From the NCBI GenBank assembly GCA_027317645.1, contig DAHVQS010000004.1:25477-89476 (forward strand): a stretch of 64,000 nt of DNA, given 5' to 3'. A program made the position numbers and the translations under genes. This document shows, one piece after another, positions 23,718-32,314 of this stretch. Source of the DNA: Paenalcaligenes sp021793095. Its GTDB lineage: Bacteria > Pseudomonadota > Gammaproteobacteria > Burkholderiales > Burkholderiaceae_B. Position 1 is the first letter of the stretch; the number at the start of each line of letters is the position of its first letter. The notes under the pieces are model-generated. The model was not told the DNA's origin and searched no databases. It saw nothing but the letters and a program-made list of their open reading frames with translations.

Positions 23718-25985
23718 TTAGCGATGCCCTTTGACCCGCACAATTTTTTGTACCTGAGGGATTTGGCGAATCGCGCGAATGACCTGAGCCAGATGGTTGC
23801 GACTATCGACTTGTACTGTCATATGTAGCTGTGCGGCTGCCTCACCATCTTCGGGCATCGTAAGATGAATGATATTAGAGTTGCTGTCCGTGATTGCGGC
23901 GGCTAAGCGACCCAATACACCGCGCTCATTGAGCACAGTGACATCCAATCGGGTGGATAAATGTCGGGCGGTTTCGGTATCCCAGACAACAGGAACCCAA
24001 CGGTCGGGCTCTTTGCTGTGCTGGCGCTGGGCGACAGAGCATTCGGTCATGTGTACCACCAACCCATGGCCTGTTTTGATCACACCAATAATAGAGTCGC
24101 CCGGCAAGGGACCGCAGCATTGGGCCAGTTGAACGGCTTGGCCTTCGTTGCCATGGATCACAATGGGGGCTGATGAGATGGCGGTGTGTTCATCAACCGC
24201 GGCGGCCGTCGTCTCTACTAGGCTATGATCAGGCGCCAGCCGCCGAGCAACGACGGCTGCTAGACGCTTTCCTAAGCCGATATCGGCCAACAACTCTGCG
24301 CGCGAATCAGCGCCACTGCTGTGTGCCAGTCGCTCCCAGGCGGCATCATCATCGGCTGGGATGGGCATGTTGAGCTCTGCAAAAGCTTTTTCTAATAACC
24401 TGCGGCCAAATGCGACAGACTCCTCGTATCTAACGGTACGCAGGTAGTGACGGATCTCTGAGCGCGCACGCCCGGTGCGAATATAGTTGAGCCATTCCAC
24501 GCTGGGTCGAGCAGCGGCAGAGGTAATAATTTCAACCATATCTCCACTTTTGAGCTCTGTGCGCAAGGAAACAAAAGTGTCATTGACCTTGCAAGCTACC
24601 GCCTGGTTACCGATATCGGTGTGTATGCTGTAGGCAAAATCAATAGGAGAAGCACCGCGCGGGAGAGAAATAATTTTGCCCCGAGGGGTAAATACGTAAA
24701 CCGCATCGGGAAATAGATCAACCTTGACGTGCTCTAGGAATTCGCTGGAATCTCCGGTTTGGCTCTGGATATCTAAAAGTGACTGCAACCAGCGGTGTGT
24801 GTTTTTCTGTAAATCATTTAGAGATACAGTGTCATCTTTGTAGAGCCAATGCGAGGCTACCCCCTCTTCGGCAACATGATCCATTTCGTGTGTGCGCAGT
24901 TGAAATTCAACGGGGGTGCCGAAAGGACCGATGAGTGTGGTATGCAGAGATTGGTAACCGTTGATTTTAGGGATCGCAATGTAATCCTTAAACTTTCCAG
25001 GCACGGGCCGATAAAGCTGGTGTAAAGTGCCCAGTGCTAAATAACACTCGGGCAGTGTATGGACGATGATCCTAAAACCATAGATGTCGAGCACATCAGA
25101 AAAAGTTTTTTTCTGCTCGACCATTTTGCGGAAAATGCTGTAGAGAGATTTTTCGCGCCCAACAATGTCTGCCTCTATACCCGCAGCGGGCAGGGCAGAT
25201 TTGACTGTCCTGTGGATTTTGGTCAGCATCTCGCGGCGATTGCCGCGCGCCGCTAAAAGGGCCTTGCGTAGGACCTCGTAGCGATTTGGGTAAATCGCCT
25301 TGAAGCAACGGTCTTGTAGTTCGCGATAGAGTGCATTGAGCCCTAGACGATGTGCGATGGGCGCGTAGATGTCGAGTGTTTCTCTCGCAACCCGGCGCCT
25401 TTTCTCTGGCTTGACGGCGTCCAACGTGCGCATATTGTGCAAGCGGTCGGCCAATTTGATGAGAATGACGCGTACATCTCGCGACATTGCCAGTAGCATT
25501 TTGCGAAAGCTCTCGGCTTGTTGAGAGCTGCGCGAATCAAAGTGCAAACGCTCAAGCTTTGTGACGCCATCAACGATTTCGGCAACATCGGTGCCGAATT
25601 TTTCTGCGATTTCTTGTTTGCTGACGTCCTGGTCCTCGATGACATCATGCAAAAGCGCTGCCATAAGAGACTCTGCATCGAGCTTCCACCCCCCGCAAAT
25701 AGCGGCCACAGCAATGGGGTGGGTGATATAGGGCTCGCCGCTGGAACGAAACTGGCCCAGATGAGCCTCATCGGCCAGTTTATAGGCTTCGCGGATCCGC
25801 TCAATGTCGCTACTGTCAAGATACGGAGCGACCACCTTTATCAGAGGCTCTAGAGAGGCAATGGTATTTTTGCGCTCGCTGATGTCAGGCACAGTGGCTA
25901 ACTCAGTGCGACGCCGTATGCGCGGCCGCTTTTTCAAAGCGGCCAGCAGTCCAGAAGAAGCATCACGTAGCGAAGAAAAAGCCAT
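23718..25985 (-). CDS. spoT: Bifunctional (p)ppGpp synthetase/hydrolase SpoT
   Basis: Makes and degrades the stringent-response alarmone (p)ppGpp. Domains in order: HD hydrolase (about residues 85-190; H89 in YITHPIAVA and H113-D114 in ALLHDVIEDQD), synthetase (about 265-390; GKFKDYIAIPKINGYQSLHT), TGS (about 425-485; VYVFTPRGKIISLPRGASP), a helical region, and a C-terminal ACT domain (about 680-755). The hydrolase residues are intact, so it can degrade (p)ppGpp; the synthetase reads like SpoT rather than RelA. The length of 755 residues fits. It is the last gene of the xthA-gmk-rpoZ-spoT run. Betaproteobacteria usually also have a separate relA, not in this window. Confidence 0.96.
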   Translation of the reverse strand: MAFSSLRDASSGLLAALKKRPRIRRRTELATVPDISERKNTIASLEPLIKVVAPYLDSSDIERIREAYKLADEAHLGQFRSSGEPYITHPIAVAAICGGWKLDAESLMAALLHDVIEDQDVSKQEIAEKFGTDVAEIVDGVTKLERLHFDSRSSQQAESFRKMLLAMSRDVRVILIKLADRLHNMRTLDAVKPEKRRRVARETLDIYAPIAHRLGLNALYRELQDRCFKAIYPNRYEVLRKALLAARGNRREMLTKIHRTVKSALPAAGIEADIVGREKSLYSIFRKMVEQKKTFSDVLDIYGFRIIVHTLPECYLALGTLHQLYRPVPGKFKDYIAIPKINGYQSLHTTLIGPFGTPVEFQLRTHEMDHVAEEGVASHWLYKDDTVSLNDLQKNTHRWLQSLLDIQSQTGDSSEFLEHVKVDLFPDAVYVFTPRGKIISLPRGASPIDFAYSIHTDIGNQAVACKVNDTFVSLRTELKSGDMVEIITSAAARPSVEWLNYIRTGRARSEIRHYLRTVRYEESVAFGRRLLEKAFAELNMPIPADDDAAWERLAHSSGADSRAELLADIGLGKRLAAVVARRLAPDHSLVETTAAAVDEHTAISSAPIVIHGNEGQAVQLAQCCGPLPGDSIIGVIKTGHGLVVHMTECSVAQRQHSKEPDRWVPVVWDTETARHLSTRLDVTVLNERGVLGRLAAAITDSNSNIIHLTMPEDGEAAAQLHMTVQVDSRNHLAQVIRAIRQIPQVQKIVRVKGHR

Positions 25986-26031
25986 AGTCTATGCCTTTTG
26001 TGAGATCAGTTAGCGAGGGGGAAAGTCGCGC

Positions 26032-26235
26032 TTAGGTCGGGACTTTGCGGAGCATTTCTAAGCCTGTGGATGCCGCCGCCACCTCGCGCAAAGCGGTGAC
26101 TGTAGGTTTGTTTTTAGTTTCCAGGCGTGGTTCGTGGCCTTGAGCGAGCTCGCGTGCGCGGTAGGCAGCCACCAGGGTGAGATCAAAACGGTTATCGATC
26201 TTTTGTAAGCAGTCTTCTACTGTGATTCTTGCCAT
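26032..26235 (-). CDS. rpoZ: DNA-directed RNA polymerase omega subunit
   Basis: Small subunit that helps assemble RNA polymerase and forms part of a (p)ppGpp-binding site in proteobacteria. The start MARITVEDCLQKIDNRFDL and the following VAAYRARELAQG are characteristic, and the length of 67 residues is typical for betaproteobacteria. It lies between gmk (28 bases) and spoT (46 bases) on the same strand, the conserved arrangement in proteobacteria, which joins (p)ppGpp metabolism to one of its targets. Confidence 0.96.
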   Translation of the reverse strand: MARITVEDCLQKIDNRFDLTLVAAYRARELAQGHEPRLETKNKPTVTALREVAAASTGLEMLRKVPT

Positions 26236-26263
26236 AGTGCAATTAACCTAATATTACAAAAAG

Positions 26264-26944
26264 TTATTCTTCAGAGCCTTTCGCTGAATCGCTCAGGCTG
26301 ATACCTAGTTGGGAAAATAGTTGTGTATGTCGCAGAATCTGAGCGTGGGTCCGTAATCGGCTGGCTTGGATGATTGCCTGTAGCTCATTAAGTGCGACGT
26401 TAAAGTCTTTATTAATAATAACATACGGGAATTCAGTGACGTGGGCCATTTCACCGCCTGCTGCCAGTAAACGACGGGTAATTACCGACTCAGAATCTTG
26501 GCCACGCGTCCGTAGACGGTGCTCTAGTGCCTCTATAGAGGGGGGCAGGATGAAAATGCCGATGGCATGAGGGAAAAAACGTTTGACCTGTCGTGCTCCT
26601 TGCCAGTCGATTTCAAGCAACACATCTTTCCCGGCACGCAATTGCTCAGTGATAGGGCCTGCTGGAGTACCGTAATAATTACCGTGTACAAAGGCCCATT
26701 CGAGTAGCTCGTTATTATCGCGTAATTTTTCGAACTCTGAGGTATCAACAAAATAGTAATGCTCTGCCTCTTTTTCGCCTGGCCGTGGTGGCCGTGTGGT
26801 GCATGAGATAGAGAGCTGTAATTCTGGGTCCTTTGCTAATAGTGCGTTGACGAGGCTGGACTTACCCGCTCCGCTAGGCGCGGCAATAATGATGACATTG
26901 CCAATGGTGTCCTGGGGTTCGGCTGTATTATTCGGCGCACTCAT
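26264..26944 (-). CDS. gmk: Guanylate kinase
   Basis: Phosphorylates GMP to GDP with ATP in the cytoplasm. The P-loop is IIIAAPSGAGKSSLV, the GMP-binding region is SCTTRPPRPGEKEAEHYYFV, and FEKLRDNNELLEWAFVHGNYYG and EIDWQGARQVKRFFP are typical. The length of 226 residues includes a short N-terminal extension (MSAPNNTAEPQDTIG) and a Ser/Glu-rich tail. It begins 6 bases after the xthA stop, so the two are cotranscribed, and rpoZ and spoT follow. Confidence 0.97.
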   Translation of the reverse strand: MSAPNNTAEPQDTIGNVIIIAAPSGAGKSSLVNALLAKDPELQLSISCTTRPPRPGEKEAEHYYFVDTSEFEKLRDNNELLEWAFVHGNYYGTPAGPITEQLRAGKDVLLEIDWQGARQVKRFFPHAIGIFILPPSIEALEHRLRTRGQDSESVITRRLLAAGGEMAHVTEFPYVIINKDFNVALNELQAIIQASRLRTHAQILRHTQLFSQLGISLSDSAKGSEE

Positions 26945-26950
26945 GATTAT

Positions 26951-27739
26951 TTATACCTTGAACTCAACGATAACGGGGGTGTGATCCGACGGGCGCTCAT
27001 TGGCACGCGGCGCTACATCAACCCAGGCGTCTGTGCAGTGCGACCAAAGCGCATCGGAGACTAAACCCATGTCAATGCGCAAACCCGCATTACGCTGATA
27101 GGCGCGGCGTCTGTAGTCCCACCAACTAAAACCGGGTTCATCTGGGTGGTGGGCTCGATAAGCGTCGACCAAGCCTAAATCTAGTAGCGATTGAAAGATC
27201 TCGCGTTCTTGGGGCGAGGCATGAATTTTGCCCTCCCAGCGCTTGGGATCGTGCACATCAATATCGGCGGGGGCAATATTATAGTCACCTAAAGCGACCA
27301 ATAAGGGGAAATCATTGAGTTGGTTTTCTAACCAGTCTCTTAAAGCGGAGAACCATTCTTGTTTATAAATGAATTTATCACTTTCTAAAGACTCCCCATT
27401 AGGGCAGTAGGCACTGATCACCCTGATTGGCCCTTGGCTGCTGGGGTAGGTGGCAGCCAGCAAGCGTTGCTGTGGGTCTTCGTAATTGGGCAGATTGCGT
27501 TGTATTTGCTCGGGTTTGGTTTTGCTGATTAAGGCCACGCCGTTATAAGTGCGTTGGCCGGCCCAGGCGGCGGTGTAGCCAATCTCTTGGAAAGCCTCTA
27601 AAGGAAACTGATCATCAGGTAGTTTTAATTCCTGCAGGCAGAGTACATCGACGTTCTGTTTTTTTAACCAGTCGATGACTTGGGGCAGGCGTACACGTAG
27701 GGAGTTAACATTCCAGGTCGCTACTTTCACTGTGCTCAC
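26951..27739 (-). CDS. xthA: Exodeoxyribonuclease III
   Basis: DNA repair enzyme with apurinic/apyrimidinic endonuclease and 3' exonuclease activity. The start VKVATWNVNSLRVRLPQVI and the metal-binding glutamate in DVLCLQELKLPD are clear; GDYNIAPADIDV and the closing RPSDHTPVIVEF give the catalytic Asp/Asn and Asp/His residues. The length is 262 residues and the likely start is GTG 27739. Divergent from the 50-codon gene across 255 bases, it heads the leftward xthA-gmk-rpoZ-spoT run. Confidence 0.95.
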   Translation of the reverse strand: MSTVKVATWNVNSLRVRLPQVIDWLKKQNVDVLCLQELKLPDDQFPLEAFQEIGYTAAWAGQRTYNGVALISKTKPEQIQRNLPNYEDPQQRLLAATYPSSQGPIRVISAYCPNGESLESDKFIYKQEWFSALRDWLENQLNDFPLLVALGDYNIAPADIDVHDPKRWEGKIHASPQEREIFQSLLDLGLVDAYRAHHPDEPGFSWWDYRRRAYQRNAGLRIDMGLVSDALWSHCTDAWVDVAPRANERPSDHTPVIVEFKV

Positions 27740-27994
27740 TCAAATAATAGTTTTCATTGGGTAACCAAGTATACGGGATGCAGCGGTAAATGTTGAGCGT
27801 TTAGCAGCGACCCTTCATGGCAAGATTTGTTTATACAAGAGGTGAAAAAATTACTTTACTGGTGGAGTAATCGGGCTTGACACTCATAAGTTATTGTTGT
27901 CATTGATTTTTTTTCGTTTTAGTGTTATGGTGTTGTAATTAGCGCACATAAAGCTTTGAGTGCATCATCAAAACTTTAAGGGTATATATTAAAT

Positions 27995-28147
27995 ATGGCT
28001 AGAAAACGCAGAAGAGGTCGTCGACAACAATTGGAAATTGAGCCTTTAAATTGGGTAGCCCCCGAGGACAGAGAGGCGATGCTGGCAGAAGACAAAGCCG
28101 CTCGTGATGAACCAGAAGAGCAGGCGGAAAAAGCCACCGAAGAATAA
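27995..28147 (+). CDS. Small orphan protein of 50 residues with basic head and acidic tail
   Basis: A short open frame not assignable to a family I know. The N terminus is strongly basic (MARKRRRGRRQQ), followed by LEIEPLNWVAPEDREAMLAE and a tail dominated by Glu, Asp and Lys that ends KATEE. This charge split suggests a nucleic-acid-binding head with a disordered acidic tail, but that is inference. AAGGG lies 12 bases before the ATG, rather far. Support for a real gene is its isolation between two well-annotated genes and a strong intrinsic terminator 39 bases after the stop, which gives it its own transcription unit. There is no signal peptide or membrane segment. Confidence 0.6.
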   Translation: MARKRRRGRRQQLEIEPLNWVAPEDREAMLAEDKAARDEPEEQAEKATEE

Positions 28148-28185
28148 CAATTAGGTTTGCCTATCGTCTTTCAATAGATTCAAAG

Positions 28186-28217
28186 AGCGCGTTGATCTTA
28201 GGTCACGCGCTTTTTTT
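28186..28217 (+). terminator. Intrinsic terminator after the 50-codon gene
   Basis: AGCGCG (28186-28191) pairs with CGCGCT (28206-28211), extended inward by TGA/TCA past a one-base bulge, and is followed by an unbroken run of T to 28217. Confidence 0.8.
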
Positions 28218-28319
28218 ATTGGAAATTTAAACCAGTTCTGGATTAAGGACAGGCGGGCGGGCCGTATCTTGCTATATATCTGTTCTTGGTGTATTTTTAC
28301 GTTGATATTTTTTTTGGTA

Positions 28320-29183
28320 ATGAGTTGCGCTTTTATTGGGCGCTGTTTTTTTTTGCATTACCGAGGGCCTTGGCGCTCGGTACAGCATGATTCAAAATCA
28401 TTTCTAAGGGCCAAATTGGATCAGTATCTAGTACAAGAAGAGGATCTTCCTGGGGATATCACCATTTCCGAAGATGGGGGGGTGCGTTATTTGCATTTTG
28501 GGACGCGCTGGATTCAAGGCGCGATGAGCCTTACCCGCCCCGATGATTTGGTGCTCAGCTACACCCAACAGATGATGGGTTGGATGCTTTTCGAGCGTCG
28601 TCAAGGGATCAATAAATTAGCCATACTCGGGTTGGGGGCAGGCGGCTTGGTTCGTTTTTGCCATAAACACGTGCAGCAGACTCAAATTGATGTGGTTGAG
28701 ATTAACCCCGAGGTGACAGCAATGTGCCAGGCGTTTTTTCGCCTGCCTCAATCTGATCGTATTGAAATCATTCATGCAGATGCTGACCACTGGGTCAACG
28801 AGCCGGCGCAGCATGCTCAGTATGACTTAATGCTCATCGATCTTTATGACGAGCACGCCCAAGGGCCTGTGTGTTCCTCTCTATCCTTTTACCAAGGATG
28901 CGCAAATAGTCTTAATGAGCACGGGATTTGTGTGATTAACCTTTTTGGCAATCATGAGAGCTTTGACGCTAATATGGAAAACATAGAAAAAGCTTTTTCA
29001 GGTCGCTATATTATGTTGCCCGAGGTGGATGAGGGCAACGTGATTGTTATTGCCTTCAAGGGGAATCAATTAGATGTACCGATCGGCGAGCTCCTAGAAC
29101 GCGCTGGTCAGTTAAAGAAAGCCTATAAATTCCCTGCTCTAAATTGGGTAAAAGGGTTATTATCTAGTTTGCACACAAAATGA
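28320..29183 (+). CDS. Spermidine-synthase-like Rossmann protein
   Basis: Class I methyltransferase-like fold of the polyamine aminopropyltransferase type. The nucleotide motif reads LAILGLGAGGLVRFCHKH, followed by IDVVEINPEVTAMC and IIHADADHWV, and the catalytic-loop region is YDLMLIDLYDEHAQGP. True spermidine synthases have YHEMLxH near residue 70 and D-S-(S/T)-D-P; here the corresponding places read LSYTQQMMGW and DLYDEHAQGP, so polyamine synthesis is doubtful. The start is uncertain: the frame is open from TTG 28269 and I chose ATG 28320 (287 residues), which leaves a hydrophobic N terminus (CAFIGRCFFLHYRG) that may be a membrane segment or untranslated. It follows the 50-codon gene after that gene's terminator. 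Confidence 0.75.
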   Translation: MSCAFIGRCFFLHYRGPWRSVQHDSKSFLRAKLDQYLVQEEDLPGDITISEDGGVRYLHFGTRWIQGAMSLTRPDDLVLSYTQQMMGWMLFERRQGINKLAILGLGAGGLVRFCHKHVQQTQIDVVEINPEVTAMCQAFFRLPQSDRIEIIHADADHWVNEPAQHAQYDLMLIDLYDEHAQGPVCSSLSFYQGCANSLNEHGICVINLFGNHESFDANMENIEKAFSGRYIMLPEVDEGNVIVIAFKGNQLDVPIGELLERAGQLKKAYKFPALNWVKGLLSSLHTK

Positions 29184-29292
29184 ACAATGGCGTAGCCAGG
29201 GGTTTTATTTATTTCGCCTTCTTTAGGATGATTAAGTAAAATCAATGGCAAAGCATGAAAAGAATCTCATTCCACACAAAGGAGCCATCTAA

Positions 29293-30261
29293 ATGAAAAA
29301 AAACGTTTTTTCCCGTTATATTGCCCCGTTAGCACTAGGCGTGTGCTTGTCTATAGGGGGGACGGTCGCAGCGCAAACTGTGTCAGTGTCTTCAATTGTT
29401 GAGCACCCTGCATTGGATTCGGTACGAGATGGCATTCTTGATGTCCTCAAAGAAGAAGGGTACACCGATAAAGACGGTTTCAAATGGCAATTTCAGACCG
29501 CCCAAGGAAATACCGCAATTGCGGCTCAGATTGCTCGCAAGTTTGTAGGCGATGATTCTGATGTCATTGTCGCGATTTCTACGCCTTCAGCACAGGCAGT
29601 TGTAGCTGCGACCAAAGAAATACCGGTGGTGTATTCAGCAGTGACTGATCCTGTGGCCGCCCAGTTAGTCTCCAATATGGAGGCCTCAGAGACTAATGTG
29701 ACTGGTGTTTCTGATGCATTAGCTCTAGAAGACCAGATCGATCTGATTCAGCGTCTGGTGCCTGATGTGAAAAATATTGGCATGGTGTACAACCCTGGTG
29801 AAGCAAATTCAGTGGTGGTTGTCGAAGCATTGCGCGAGTTGCTGTCCGAGCGTGACATGAAACTGGTTGAGGCAACTGCTGCACGCACGGTTGATGTTGG
29901 GGCCGCAGCGCGTAGTCTGGTCGGCAAAGTGGATGCCATCTATACCAACACTGATAACAACGTGGTCTCTGCATACGAGGCCTTGGTCAAAGTGGGTAAT
30001 GATGCTCAAATACCTTTGATTGCATCAGATACTGACAGTGTCGAGCGCGGTGCGATCGCGGCACTGGGGATTAACTACTATGACATGGGCCGTCAGACCG
30101 GGACGTTAGTGCATCGGATTTTACAAGGTGAAGAGCCCGGCGAAATCCCATCTGAGTATGGCCAAGAGCTAGAGTTGTTCATTAATTTAAAGGCTGCTGA
30201 AAAACAAGGCGTCGAGATAAAACAAGACGTGATTGATGAAGCAGCCAAGATTATTGAATAG
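29293..30261 (+). CDS. ABC transporter substrate-binding protein, TrpX-like family
   Basis: Periplasmic binding protein of the PF04392 type (TrpX-like). It has a Sec signal (MKKNVFSRYIAPLALGVCLS, probable cleavage after GGTVAA near residue 27). The mature protein shows the two-lobed pattern: VSSIVEHPALDSVRDGILD, then VIVAISTPSAQAVVAATK, YSAVTDPVAAQLVSN, NIGMVYNPGEANSVV and AIYTNTDNNVVSAYEAL. The length is 322 residues. AAAGGAG lies eight bases before the ATG. Members of the family transport tryptophan in streptococci and diverse ligands elsewhere; the substrate is not identifiable. A strong hairpin separates it from the permease gene, as is common where the binding protein must be in excess. 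Confidence 0.88.
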   Translation: MKKNVFSRYIAPLALGVCLSIGGTVAAQTVSVSSIVEHPALDSVRDGILDVLKEEGYTDKDGFKWQFQTAQGNTAIAAQIARKFVGDDSDVIVAISTPSAQAVVAATKEIPVVYSAVTDPVAAQLVSNMEASETNVTGVSDALALEDQIDLIQRLVPDVKNIGMVYNPGEANSVVVVEALRELLSERDMKLVEATAARTVDVGAAARSLVGKVDAIYTNTDNNVVSAYEALVKVGNDAQIPLIASDTDSVERGAIAALGINYYDMGRQTGTLVHRILQGEEPGEIPSEYGQELELFINLKAAEKQGVEIKQDVIDEAAKIIE

Positions 30262-30275
30262 GTATTCAAATAATG

Positions 30276-30315
30276 CGCGATGGGGCCTCTTTTCTGAGGC
30301 CTCGTTGCGTTTTTT
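30276..30315 (+). terminator. Intra-operon terminator between binding protein and permease
   Basis: A 14-bp stem with G-U pairs, 30276-30289 with 30296-30309, core GGCCTC/GAGGCC, 6-base loop, followed by TTTTTT (30310-30315). It looks like a full intrinsic terminator lying inside the operon and probably limits transcription of the permease and ATPase genes. Confidence 0.75.
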
Positions 30316-30389
30316 AATATGACGCACGATAGCGGGCGGGTAGTGCAACGCATGACACCCTATTGAGCACTTTTTGAGTTTTTACAAGC

Positions 30390-31289
30390 ATGTCTATTTA
30401 CACTATCTGGGGCGCATTTGAAATAGGCTTAATCTTTGGCTTGGTGGCGCTAGGTGTTTTGATCTCATTTCGCGTGTTGCGATTTCCTGACCTCACGGTG
30501 GATGGCAGTTTTCCACTCGGCGGTGCCGTTGCAGCCGTTTTGATTAGCCAGGGCATGGATCCATTTACCGCCACCCTTATTGCCACCCTAGCAGGTGCAT
30601 GTGCCGGGGTGGTGACGGGCTGGCTTAATGTCAGTCTGCGCATCATGGATTTATTGGCGAGCATTCTCGTGATGATCGCGTTGTACTCCATTAACTTGCG
30701 TATTATGGGTCGCCCCAATGTCCCGCTAATTATGGAGCCAACAGTATTTACGGTGCTGCAGCCTCAAGGACTTCCCGACTATATTGCACGTCCAATGCTC
30801 CTTTTGGTCGTGGTCATCGTGGCTAAATTTGTGTTGGATTGGTTCTTTGCCACAGAAACGGGATTGGCCATGCGTGCCACAGGGGCGAATCCACGCATGG
30901 CACGAGCACAGGGGGTACGCACATGGGCGATGGTTTTGCTGGGCATGGCCATCTCTAACGGTTTAGTTGCGATGGCGGGTGCGTTTTTTGCTCAATCTCA
31001 GGGTGGGGCAGATATTTCCATGGGTATCGGCACCATAGTGATTGGGCTTGCTGCAGTCATTATTGGAGAAAGTATTATCCCCGCACGCCGTATGTTGATT
31101 GTGACCTTGTCAGTCATTATCGGTGCGGTACTGTATCGCTTTTTTATCGCCTTGGCGCTCAACGCTGACTTTATAGGTCTAAAGGCTCAGGACCTTAATT
31201 TATTAACTGCAGTACTGGTGACTATTGCCCTGGTGTTGCCGTTGCTGAAAAGCCGTTTCAAGCGTCGCGTTCAAGGCACTAAACATTAA
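30390..31289 (+). CDS. ABC transporter permease, TrpY-like family
   Basis: Inner-membrane permease of about eight hydrophobic segments over 299 residues, of the branched-chain-like (BPD_transp_2) type. The N-terminal GLVALGVLISFRVLRFPDLT and VDGSFPLGGAVAAVL are characteristic of permeases paired with PF04392 binding proteins. The cytoplasmic loop ATGANPRMARAQGVRTWAM corresponds to the coupling helix. It ends with a basic tail (KSRFKRRVQGTKH). It lies 128 bases after the binding-protein gene, beyond a terminator-like hairpin, and 87 bases before the ATPase gene. Confidence 0.87.
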   Translation: MSIYTIWGAFEIGLIFGLVALGVLISFRVLRFPDLTVDGSFPLGGAVAAVLISQGMDPFTATLIATLAGACAGVVTGWLNVSLRIMDLLASILVMIALYSINLRIMGRPNVPLIMEPTVFTVLQPQGLPDYIARPMLLLVVVIVAKFVLDWFFATETGLAMRATGANPRMARAQGVRTWAMVLLGMAISNGLVAMAGAFFAQSQGGADISMGIGTIVIGLAAVIIGESIIPARRMLIVTLSVIIGAVLYRFFIALALNADFIGLKAQDLNLLTAVLVTIALVLPLLKSRFKRRVQGTKH

Positions 31290-31376
31290 TTCATATTCTG
31301 TTAATGTTCGCCGTTATACGATCTATTTGTTCAACAGGATCATTTATTTGAAAATGTTGTATGGAGTACCCAGTCT

Positions 31377-32174
31377 ATGATGCTCGAAGCCACCAACCTA
31401 CAAATCACCTTTAACCCGGGTACTCCGATAGAAACTCGGGCACTGCGCGGGATGACAGTCTCTATTCCCAAGGGCCAGTTTGTTACCGTGATAGGTTCAA
31501 ATGGAGCCGGCAAGTCCACATTGCTTAATGCTATTTCAGGGGCTCAACCGGTGGATGCGGGCACTATTCAATTGGCTGGTGTGGATATTACTCGACAACC
31601 TGTTTGGGAGCGCGCCAAGATGGTTGCCCGTGTGTTCCAAGATCCCATGGCAGGGACTTGCGAAGAGCTCACCATCGAAGAAAATCTAGCTTTAGCAGCG
31701 CATCGTGGCAGTCCTAGGCGACTGAAACGCTCCATCAATAAAGAAATGAGGGCCGAGTTCGAGGAACGCCTGTCATTGCTAGGGTTGGGCTTGGAAAAGC
31801 GCCTCACCGATAGGATTGGCCTATTGTCAGGCGGGCAGCGACAAGCTGTTAGCTTGCTGATGGCAGCAATGCGGCCATCAAAAATCTTGTTGCTCGACGA
31901 GCATACTGCTGCCCTCGATCCACGTACCGCGGCTTTTGTTTTAGAGTTGACGCAAAAGCTGGTTGCCGATGAGCATTTAACGACCATGATGGTGACACAC
32001 AGTATGCGGCAGGCCCTCGACATTGGCGAAAGGACCATCATGCTGCATCAGGGCAAGGTCGTATTAGATGTCAGCGGCGAAGAGCGTTCTGGCTTGGATG
32101 TGCCTGATCTTTTAGCGATGTTTGAACGCGTGCGGGGCGAGGCTTTAGACGATGATGCATTGCTCTTGAGTTGA
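31377..32174 (+). CDS. ABC transporter ATP-binding protein, TrpZ-like
   Basis: ATPase of the preceding permease. Walker A is GSNGAGKSTLLNAIS, the Q-loop lies in RVFQDPMAGTCEELTIEENL, the signature is LSGGQRQAVSLLMA, Walker B is ILLLDEHTAALD and the switch histidine is in MMVTHSMRQAL. The replacement of the usual proline in LLLDEPTAAL by histidine (DEHTAAL) is a feature of this subfamily. The length is 265 residues. Two adjacent ATGs (31377, 31380) occur, with GGAG upstream. The last 20 or so residues are acidic. There is no adjacent regulator. Confidence 0.88.
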   Translation: MMLEATNLQITFNPGTPIETRALRGMTVSIPKGQFVTVIGSNGAGKSTLLNAISGAQPVDAGTIQLAGVDITRQPVWERAKMVARVFQDPMAGTCEELTIEENLALAAHRGSPRRLKRSINKEMRAEFEERLSLLGLGLEKRLTDRIGLLSGGQRQAVSLLMAAMRPSKILLLDEHTAALDPRTAAFVLELTQKLVADEHLTTMMVTHSMRQALDIGERTIMLHQGKVVLDVSGEERSGLDVPDLLAMFERVRGEALDDDALLLS

Positions 32175-32314
32175 TTCATTGCACACAGTTTTGCAAAAAG
32201 ATCAACTTTGTTAATCCTCGGTAATCCCTATATACTTAAGTGCTTTAGTATAGTTTTTGATTTATTTTAGCTGCTTTTAGTTGCTTATTTCGCCCTTCAG
32301 TAAGGAGCTTTTCT

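Noticed and set aside
27877..27882. TTGACA as the -35 box of the 50-codon gene
   Set aside because: No good -10 hexamer lies 16-18 bases downstream; the best (TGTAAT at 27934) is too far. The promoter stays unassigned.
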